Of a DNA stretch of 64,000 bases, positions 58,444-64,000 are shown one piece after another. The position numbers were made by a program, and so were the translations under genes. Each line of letters opens with the position of its first letter. Within the stretch, counting starts at the first letter, position 1. The DNA is from Burkholderia sp. 9120. GTDB lineage: Bacteria > Pseudomonadota > Gammaproteobacteria > Burkholderiales > Burkholderiaceae. The notes under the pieces were generated by a model. The model searched no databases, was not told the DNA's origin, and saw only the letters and a list, made by a program, of their open reading frames with translations. The stretch spans positions 3,596,001-3,660,000 of the forward strand of contig NZ_JQNA01000002.1 in the NCBI RefSeq assembly GCF_000745015.1. Direction: 5' to 3'.

Positions 58444-59936
58444 AGGTCGCAGGCCCCTGCCGGGCGATCACGACACTCGCGGGCGCGGCGTTGCTCGCGG
58501 CGTGCACGGTCGGTCCGGACTATCAGCGCCCGCAAGCCGAGGTGCCGCCTACATGGCAGACCGATTCGTACTGGCGGGTGGCCGAGCCGTCGCACGCGCC
58601 GATCGCGCTGGACTGGTGGAGCGGTTTCGGCGATCCGGCGCTGGCCGCGCTGGAAACTCAGGCGCTCGCGCAGAACCAGACGCTGGTGGCCGCTAGCGCC
58701 CACTATGCGCAGGCCACGGCGACGCTCGCGAATACGCGCGCGCAGCAGATTCCCGAGGTCGACCTTGGCGCAACCGGCTCGCGCTTCCGTATTTCGAAGG
58801 ACCGTCCGCTGACCAATTACGCGACGCCGACCGAGTCGACGGTGCAGAACAACGTGCAGCTCGGCCCCACGATCAACTACGACACCGATCTATTCGGCCG
58901 GATACGTCGTCAGGTGGAAGGCGCGACGGCGTCGGCGCAGCAATCGGCCGACGACCTCGCCAACGCGCGGCTGGTGCTGACCACCGACCTCGCCACCGAC
59001 TATTTCTCGCTGCGCGAACTCGACGCCGAGATCGACGTGCTGAACCAGTCGGTGAAACTGCAGCAGAAGGCGCTCGATTACGTGAGCTCCGAGCATGAGT
59101 TGGGCTCGGTGTCGGGGCTCGACGTGCTGCAGCAGAAGTCGCTGCTCGACTCGACCAAGGTGCAGGCGCAACTACTGCTGAATCAGCGCGCGCAATTCGA
59201 ACATGCGATCGCCGCGCTGGTCGGCGTACCCGCGCCGCAGTTCGCCATCGCGCCCAAGGTGCTCGACACGCAGGTGCCGGCAATTCCGCTCGGCGTGCCG
59301 AGCGACGTGTTGCAGCGCCGCCCGGATATCGCCTCCGCCGAACGGGCGATGGCCGCGGCGAATGCGCAGATCGGCGTGGCCAAGGCGGCGTTTTTCCCGA
59401 GCCTGACGCTGACGCCGGGCATCGGCTGGGAAGCCACGCAGTTCGCCAGCCTGCTGAGCGCGCCAACGCTGATGTGGACGCTCGGCGCGACGGTCGGCCA
59501 GGTGCTGTTCGACGGCGGCCGCCGCGCGGCGAACGTGAAGTTCGCGAGCGAAGGCTACAGGGCCAACGAGGCCAACTACCGGCAAACCGTGCTGACCGCA
59601 TTCCAGCAGGTGCAGGACGGTATCACCGGGCTGTCGGTGCTGGACGGCGCGGCGAAGCAGTCGCACGAAGCGGTGACCGACGCGCAGCATCTGCTGTCGC
59701 TCGCCAACGACCGCTATTCGGGCGGCCTCGTCGCGTATCTCGACGTGATCACCGCGCAGCAGTCGCTGCTCACGAGCGAGCGCCAGGACGTGCAGATTCA
59801 CGGCCAGCAGATGACGCTGTCGGTGGCGCTGGTGAAGGCATTGGGCGGCGGCTGGGAGGCCGGCACGGCAGTCGCGGCCACCTCGACAGACGCACAATCG
59901 AACGACGCGAAGGAGGCGATGGCTCCCGCGCGGTGA
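58440..59936 (+). CDS. Outer membrane factor, NodT-family lipoprotein
   Basis: 498 residues starting at TTG 58440, which overlaps the adaptor stop by 4 nt; GGGGGC lies a few bases upstream. The signal ends in a lipobox 'LLAAC' (about 17-21), so Cys is lipidated, followed by 'TVGPDYQRPQAEVP', the NodT signature. Two repeated helical hairpin halves, each with 'A..Q..PEVDL..TGSR'-like strand entries, form the TolC-type trimeric channel. 'LQRRPDIASAERAMAAANAQIGVAKAAFFPSLTL' is conserved in this family. It completes the efflux complex across the outer membrane. Confidence 0.93.
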   Translation: MKVAGPCRAITTLAGAALLAACTVGPDYQRPQAEVPPTWQTDSYWRVAEPSHAPIALDWWSGFGDPALAALETQALAQNQTLVAASAHYAQATATLANTRAQQIPEVDLGATGSRFRISKDRPLTNYATPTESTVQNNVQLGPTINYDTDLFGRIRRQVEGATASAQQSADDLANARLVLTTDLATDYFSLRELDAEIDVLNQSVKLQQKALDYVSSEHELGSVSGLDVLQQKSLLDSTKVQAQLLLNQRAQFEHAIAALVGVPAPQFAIAPKVLDTQVPAIPLGVPSDVLQRRPDIASAERAMAAANAQIGVAKAAFFPSLTLTPGIGWEATQFASLLSAPTLMWTLGATVGQVLFDGGRRAANVKFASEGYRANEANYRQTVLTAFQQVQDGITGLSVLDGAAKQSHEAVTDAQHLLSLANDRYSGGLVAYLDVITAQQSLLTSERQDVQIHGQQMTLSVALVKALGGGWEAGTAVAATSTDAQSNDAKEAMAPAR

Positions 59937-59998
59937 GCCGGCCGATCATGAGCAGGCATGGGTGGGAGAGGGATGCGCAAGCAATGCGAGGCGTTTCG

Positions 59999-60004
59999 TA
60001 TAAT
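59999..60004 (+). promoter_or_regulatory. Perfect -10 box before response regulator gene
   Basis: TATAAT lies 21 bp before ATG 60025, ahead of the AAGGGG ribosome site. No good -35 box is seen 16-18 bp upstream, so a regulator may assist. It could give the two-component genes an expression source separate from the pump operon. Confidence 0.4.
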
Positions 60005-60024
60005 GCACAGACAAGGGGACGCGC

Positions 60025-60711
60025 ATGAAATTGCTGATTGTTGAAGACGAGCACAAGGTGGTGGACTATCTGCGCTCCGGTTTGACAGAGCAGGGCTGGG
60101 TCGTGGACGTCGCGCTAGATGGCGAGGAGGGCATGCATCTCGCCACCGAATTCGATTACGACGTGATCGTGCTCGACGTGATGCTGCCCAAACGCGACGG
60201 CTTCAGCGTGCTGAAGGCGCTGCGCATGCGCAAGTCCACGCCGGTCATCATGCTGACCGCGCGCGACCATGTGAACGACCGCGTGCGCGGCCTGCGCGAA
60301 GGCGCGGACGACTACCTCACCAAACCGTTTTCGTTCCTCGAACTGGTCGAGCGGCTGCATGCGCTGGCGCGCCGCACGCGCTCGCAGGAATCGACGCTGA
60401 TTTCAGTGGGCGATCTGTTCGTCGATCTGATCGGCCGCCGCGCGACCCGCGACGGCGTACGCCTCGACCTGACCGCCAAAGAGTTTCAGTTGCTCAGCGT
60501 GCTGGCTCGCCGGCAAGGCGACATTCTGTCGAAGACCGCGATCACCGAACTCGTCTGGGACGTCAATTTCGACAGCCACACGAACGTGGTGGAGACCGCG
60601 ATCAAGCGCCTGCGCGCGAAGCTCGACGGTCCGTTTCCGTCCAAGCTGCTGCATACCGTGCGCGGCATGGGCTATGTGCTCGAAGTGCGCGAGGAGGCTG
60701 AGCAGTCATGA
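60025..60711 (+). CDS. OmpR-type response regulator (heavy-metal, IrlR/CusR-like)
   Basis: 228 residues. Receiver residues are complete: acidic pair in 'VEDEHK' (6-11), phospho-acceptor Asp51 ('IVLDVML'), Thr78 ('IMLTARD') and Lys100 ('LTKPFSF'). The winged-helix OmpR output domain spans about 130-224, with 'LDLTAKEFQLLSVLARRQGDILSKTAI' and 'TNVVETAIKRLRAKL'. The sequence style is that of IrlR/CopR/CusR regulators. Its last four bases overlap the start of the sensor kinase gene. It presumably controls the adjoining RND operon. Confidence 0.93.
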   Translation: MKLLIVEDEHKVVDYLRSGLTEQGWVVDVALDGEEGMHLATEFDYDVIVLDVMLPKRDGFSVLKALRMRKSTPVIMLTARDHVNDRVRGLREGADDYLTKPFSFLELVERLHALARRTRSQESTLISVGDLFVDLIGRRATRDGVRLDLTAKEFQLLSVLARRQGDILSKTAITELVWDVNFDSHTNVVETAIKRLRAKLDGPFPSKLLHTVRGMGYVLEVREEAEQS

Positions 60712-62174
60712 ACCGATCGATCGCCCGCCGCCTCGCGCTGATGTTCGCGCTGGTCGCGTTGTCCGTGTTCACGCTGGTGGGCACGGGACTTTTCGTGGTG
60801 TTGCGTACGCAGCTCGAACACCATCTGCGCGAGTCGCTCGACGATCGCGTGCAGATCGCGCGCATCATCGTTTATCACGCCGTGACGCCGGAAAAATGGC
60901 GCATGTGCCGCGAAAAACTCACCGACATGACGCCGCACGACGGCAGCACGGTGTACTCGGTGTCGAGCACCGATCCGTATTTCCATTACGGCCAGCCGGT
61001 CGAAGGCACGGCGGTGAAAAACTGGCCGGGCGGTTACGCGCGCGTGAAGCCGGCCGGCGGCGGCCAGGACATGCTGACCTCCACGGTGACGGTCCCGTCT
61101 TACGACGCGCGCCCGCCGCTGCAATTGCAGGTGGCCGCGAGCTATTCGCCGAACATTCGCACCATGCGCGTATTCGGCTCGGCGCTCGCCGCGCTGTCCG
61201 CGTTGGGCAGTCTCGCGGTGCTGCTGCTCAGTTATTCGGTGACGCGTCTCGGCCTCGCGCCGCTCACGCGCCTCACGCGCGACGCGTCCGCCGTCAGTCC
61301 GAACAACCGCTCGCAGCGCCTGAATACCGCCTCGCTGCCGCTCGAACTGAACGACCTGGCCAACTCATTCAACGGTGCGCTCGAACGGCTGGACGGCGCG
61401 TATGGCCGCCTCGAATCGTTCAATGCCGACGTGGCTCACGAACTGCGTACGCCGGTGACGATTCTGATCGGCCAGACCGAAGTGGCGTTGACCCGTAATC
61501 GTTCGGTGGACGACCTGCGTCATACGCTGCAATCGAACCTCGAAGAATACGAGCGGATGCGCGCGATCATCAACGACATGCTGTTCCTCGCGCGCGCCGA
61601 TCAGGGCGAACGCGCGACCGGTTTGGTCGAGGTGTCGCTGGCCGCGGAAGTGGCGCACACGCTGGAGTTCCTCGAGATTCCACTCGAGGAAGCGCGCGTG
61701 CATGCCCAGCTTCGCGGTGACGCGCAGATCCGCGTGAACCGCTCGCTGTTCGGCCGCGCCTGCACGAATCTGCTGATGAACGCGATCCAGCACTGCGAAC
61801 CCGGCGCGTCGATCAGCGTAACGATTGCGCGCGACAACGATCAGGTGCGTGTGGCGGTGGCGAATCCCGGCGAGCCGATCGAGCCCGGCGTGCTCGAGCA
61901 TCTGTTCGACCGCTTCTATCGCGCGGAGGTCTCGCGCACGAATAGCCGCGAAAACCATGGCCTCGGTCTGGCGATCGTGAAGGCGATCGCGGAGATGCAT
62001 CGCGGCACGGTGTCGGCGCACAGCGCGAACGGCATCAATACGTTTTCGTTTTCGATCGCGGCCTCGCAGATCGACACGGCCTTGCCGACCATGCGTCAAG
62101 CTACTGGCAACAGCGCCAATGTCGCGGCCGAGGCGACGGGTTATTCGTCGCTGGTGAAAGGCAAATCCGCCTGA
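60708..62174 (+). CDS. Sensor histidine kinase (heavy-metal, IrlS/CusS-like)
   Basis: 488 residues. Two transmembrane helices (about 10-32 and 154-178) enclose a periplasmic sensor of about 120 residues. HAMP follows. The dimerisation domain has phospho-acceptor His244 in 'VAHELRTPV'. The ATPase shows N-box 'CTNLLMNAIQHC' and G-boxes 'VANPGEPI' and 'NHGLGLAIVKAI', although the first G-box is degenerate compared with 'DxGxG', as usual in the CusS group. It overlaps the response regulator by 4 nt and the opposing dinB gene by 34 bp. Its signal is likely a metal ion or a pump substrate. Confidence 0.92.
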   Translation: MNRSIARRLALMFALVALSVFTLVGTGLFVVLRTQLEHHLRESLDDRVQIARIIVYHAVTPEKWRMCREKLTDMTPHDGSTVYSVSSTDPYFHYGQPVEGTAVKNWPGGYARVKPAGGGQDMLTSTVTVPSYDARPPLQLQVAASYSPNIRTMRVFGSALAALSALGSLAVLLLSYSVTRLGLAPLTRLTRDASAVSPNNRSQRLNTASLPLELNDLANSFNGALERLDGAYGRLESFNADVAHELRTPVTILIGQTEVALTRNRSVDDLRHTLQSNLEEYERMRAIINDMLFLARADQGERATGLVEVSLAAEVAHTLEFLEIPLEEARVHAQLRGDAQIRVNRSLFGRACTNLLMNAIQHCEPGASISVTIARDNDQVRVAVANPGEPIEPGVLEHLFDRFYRAEVSRTNSRENHGLGLAIVKAIAEMHRGTVSAHSANGINTFSFSIAASQIDTALPTMRQATGNSANVAAEATGYSSLVKGKSA

Positions 62175-63307
62175 ACCGGCAGGCGCGGTTTGGCCGCTTG
62201 CGCGTTGGCCGGCGTCAACGCGCTCACGCGTACGCCCAGCAGCCGCAGCTTGCGGTTCAATTCCACCCGCCGCAGACATTCGGTCGCCGCGCGGCGGATT
62301 TCGGCGGCGTCGGCGGTGGGTTCGTCCAGCGTCAGGTCGCGCGTGACCGTGCGGAAGTCGTCGTAGCGCAGTTTGATGCCCACGGTGCGGCCCACATAAC
62401 CCTTGCGCACGAGATCTTCCGCGACCCGCACGCACAGGCCCGTAAACGAACTGGATAGCGCAGGCCGGTCGTGGCGCGGGTGCAGATCGCGCTCAAAAGT
62501 GGTTTCGCGGCTCATCGACTTGGGCTCGGATTCGACCACCACCGGCCGTTCGTCATGACCTTGCGCGATCTGCATCAGCCACGCCGAATAGCTGCGCCCG
62601 AAGTGATCCTGCAATAGCCCCGCGTCCGCCGCGGCCAGATCGCCGACCGTCGCGAGACCCAGCCCCGTGAGTTTTTCCGCGGCCTTCGGGCCGATCCCGT
62701 TGACCTTTCGCACCGGCAGCGGCCAGACGCGCAACGGCACGTCGGCCGGTGTGAGGATCGTGAGGCCGTTGGGTTTGTCGAGTTCGGAACCGATCTTGGC
62801 CAGCAGCTTGTTCGGCGCGACGCAGATCGAACACGTGAGGCCAGTGGCTTCATTGACCGCGTTCTTGATGCGCGCGGCGATCTCGTGCGGCTCGCCCGGC
62901 AGGTCGGTGAGATCGATATAGATTTCGTCGATGCCGCGATCTTCGATCCGATCCGTGAACGTGGCGACCGCCGTTTTGAAGACGCGTGAGTAATGGCGAT
63001 AGGAGTCGAAATCGGTGGGCAGCAGAATTGCGTCGGGCGCGAGCACGGCGGCTTTCATCATGCCCATGGCCGAGAACACGCCGAGCGCGCGCGCTTCATA
63101 CGTGGACGTGGTGACCACGCCGCGACCCGCGTAATCGCGCAGTTTCGCAAAGCGGCGAGTGCCGTCTTCAAGGAGTTGCGGCGCGGCGTTGCGGCCGCCG
63201 CCGATCACCACGGCCTGACCACGCAGTTCCGGATAGCGCAACAACTCGACGGACGCATAAAACGCGTCCATGTCGAGGTGCGCGATGCGGCGGCTTGCAG
63301 AATTCAT
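62141..63307 (-). CDS. dinB: DNA polymerase IV (Y-family, lesion bypass)
   Basis: 388 residues from ATG 63307. Y-family catalytic motifs are present: 'HLDMDAFYASVE' (about 11-22, first metal Asp) and 'IEDRGIDEIYIDLTDL' (about 100-115), in which 'DEIYID' supplies the second acidic cluster. 'KLLAKIGSELDKPNGL' is the palm/thumb region, and HhH-like 'PVRKVNGIGPKAAEKLTGLGLATVGDL' the thumb. The little-finger domain follows. The C-terminus 'LPVQADLPF' resembles a beta-clamp-binding peptide ('Q.DLPF'). It performs error-prone bypass and may be SOS-controlled, although no LexA box was recognised just upstream. Confidence 0.93.
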   Translation of the reverse strand: MNSASRRIAHLDMDAFYASVELLRYPELRGQAVVIGGGRNAAPQLLEDGTRRFAKLRDYAGRGVVTTSTYEARALGVFSAMGMMKAAVLAPDAILLPTDFDSYRHYSRVFKTAVATFTDRIEDRGIDEIYIDLTDLPGEPHEIAARIKNAVNEATGLTCSICVAPNKLLAKIGSELDKPNGLTILTPADVPLRVWPLPVRKVNGIGPKAAEKLTGLGLATVGDLAAADAGLLQDHFGRSYSAWLMQIAQGHDERPVVVESEPKSMSRETTFERDLHPRHDRPALSSSFTGLCVRVAEDLVRKGYVGRTVGIKLRYDDFRTVTRDLTLDEPTADAAEIRRAATECLRRVELNRKLRLLGVRVSALTPANAQAAKPRLPVQADLPFTSDE

Positions 63308-63775
63308 GACGATGGGTAATGGCAATAACGGGGATAACGGCAGCAGATGAGGCGTTTAATGCGCTTGCCGTGCTGCGTTGCGATAGCGTATGCCGCGCGG
63401 GAAGCCAAACCATCATAGTACCTTGCCATGCGGCGGAGTAGCCGCACCAGCCGGCCGCTTTCGATATGCGGCCGCACAAGGTACTCCGTCGATTGACTGA
63501 AGCCCAGGCCGGCGCACGCGACGTCGATTTCCGCCTGCATGTCGTCCGTCACGAACACGGCCGACGACGGTTGAAACTGCCGTTCGCCTCGAAATACCCA
63601 CGGCCACGGCCGGCCGCTCGCCCGATCGATCAGATTGGTCACTGGCATTGACTCCCGATCCTTCAGCGTGCGCGGTTCGCCGACCCGGTAAGTGTCCGGT
63701 CACGCGCGGGTGGCCGACGGCGGCTATTCGGTTGCGTGATCAACTGAGCGCGAGCCGCGAAGCGATTCCTTCAGG
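63304..63775 (-). pseudogene. Decayed LysR regulator, effector-domain remnant
   Basis: Translated fragments on the minus strand, in order, match the second half of LysR effector domains: 'GIASRLALS' then a stop, 'NRIAAVGHPR', a frame change, 'VGEPRTLKDRE', and the continuous piece ending 'VACAGLGFSQSTEYLVRPHIESGRLVRLL' in character. A further frame change near 63420 gives 'VWLPARHTLSQR', which resembles the usual C-terminal 'YP.RR.LS..VRAF'. There is no HTH upstream within reach. I count at least one stop and two frame shifts. The 114-codon frame 63304-63648 is only a surviving part of it. Not expected to be functional. Confidence 0.6.
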
Positions 63776-63983
63776 AATATTCACGCTTTTTAACAGGTGG
63801 GGGCAGCGGCGAGAGGCGGCCGCTTTTCGCGGGCAGATCGCGCTTAGTAAGGCTTAAGAAGGATTTAGGGGCGTTAGCGGGAAACGGCCACTACGATGGT
63901 GTCGTTGCAATGGCGGCAGGCTCAGCATGCCGCGACAGGGCCTTTACGGTCTCTTCTCCCCGAACCTCTATCAGGAATCCATC

Positions 63984-64000
63984 ATGCGAATTTCCGCATT
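63984..64000 (+). CDS. First codons of a gene leaving the window
   Basis: ATG 63984 is preceded by AGGAA about 8 nt upstream and starts 'MRISA'. Only five full codons are visible. The 200 bp before it hold no other gene and would contain its promoter; CTTAG and CTTAAG-type repeats (63843-63866) are noticeable. Product unknown. Confidence 0.45.

Noticed and set aside
63648..63857. 69-codon plus-strand frame near the right end
   Set aside because: It is antisense to the LysR remnant and lacks a ribosome site and domain features.
1..64000. tRNA, rRNA, CRISPR arrays, insertion sequences and prophage genes
   Set aside because: I looked for cloverleaf arms, regular repeat-spacer units, transposase motifs and terminal repeats and found none I could support by eye. 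A tRNAscan, CRISPR finder and IS search would settle it.

Overview
The window is GC-rich chromosomal DNA from a free-living betaproteobacterium of the Burkholderiaceae, most likely Paraburkholderia. This rests on the gene families present: a DUF4148 secreted protein, many LysR regulators, an RND pump with a NodT-type outer membrane lipoprotein and a heavy-metal-type two-component system, a PA4780-type RIO-like kinase, and a long HTH-fused aspartate carbamoyltransferase. It is also supported by extreme third-position GC, which creates many long shadow frames. I saw no rRNA, tRNA, CRISPR array, insertion sequence or prophage.

Layout. 1-7.1 kb is accessory metabolism: an aldo/keto reductase tail, an acyltransferase, two LysR regulators each divergent from redox genes (CMD protein plus aldo/keto reductase; NAD(P)H quinone oxidoreductase), and a secreted esterase. 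7.1-9.8 kb holds the pyrB-like gene, a dihydrodipicolinate synthase-family gene and a possible small transcription unit between them. 9.8-12.8 kb holds an output-less membrane protein and an MHYT-GGDEF-EAL protein. 12.9-24 kb holds a DUF4148 protein, a membrane protein, a LysR, a secreted serine-hydrolase-like protein without catalytic residues, a Tat-type DsrE-like protein, two divergent FixJ-type receivers, a cytochrome P450, a quinone oxidoreductase-like protein and an orphan solute-binding protein. 24-35.2 kb holds a 1703-residue kinase-like/AAA/GAF/histidine kinase protein, a GMC oxidoreductase, a DUF305 plus beta-propeller pair, and an SDR plus nitronate monooxygenase pair.

35.5-46 kb holds a TPR-like secreted protein, a DUF4239 membrane protein, a DUF2252 protein and a complete beta-glucoside cluster (GH1 glucosidase, sugar ABC transporter, LacI regulator) with a perfect LacI-type operator. 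46-48.7 kb holds a RIO-like kinase and a hipBA-type toxin-antitoxin pair with paired operators. 48.9-53.6 kb holds a SulP transporter, a LysE exporter, a LysR and a VOC protein. 53.9-62.2 kb holds an RND pump, adaptor, outer membrane factor, response regulator and sensor kinase, and 62.1-63.3 kb holds dinB. The right end has a decayed LysR gene and the first codons of another gene.

The most unusual features are: (i) a shared two-hairpin leader element, each copy enclosing a tiny reading frame, upstream of both the esterase and the sugar ABC transporter; (ii) the hipBA operator region, with two inverted repeats of identical 31-nt spacing; (iii) several proteins whose family catalytic residues are absent (serine hydrolase, kinase domain, SDR); and (iv) a possible small leaderless transcript between pyrB and the dihydrodipicolinate synthase-family gene. 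All calls come from reading the sequence; no database search was run.
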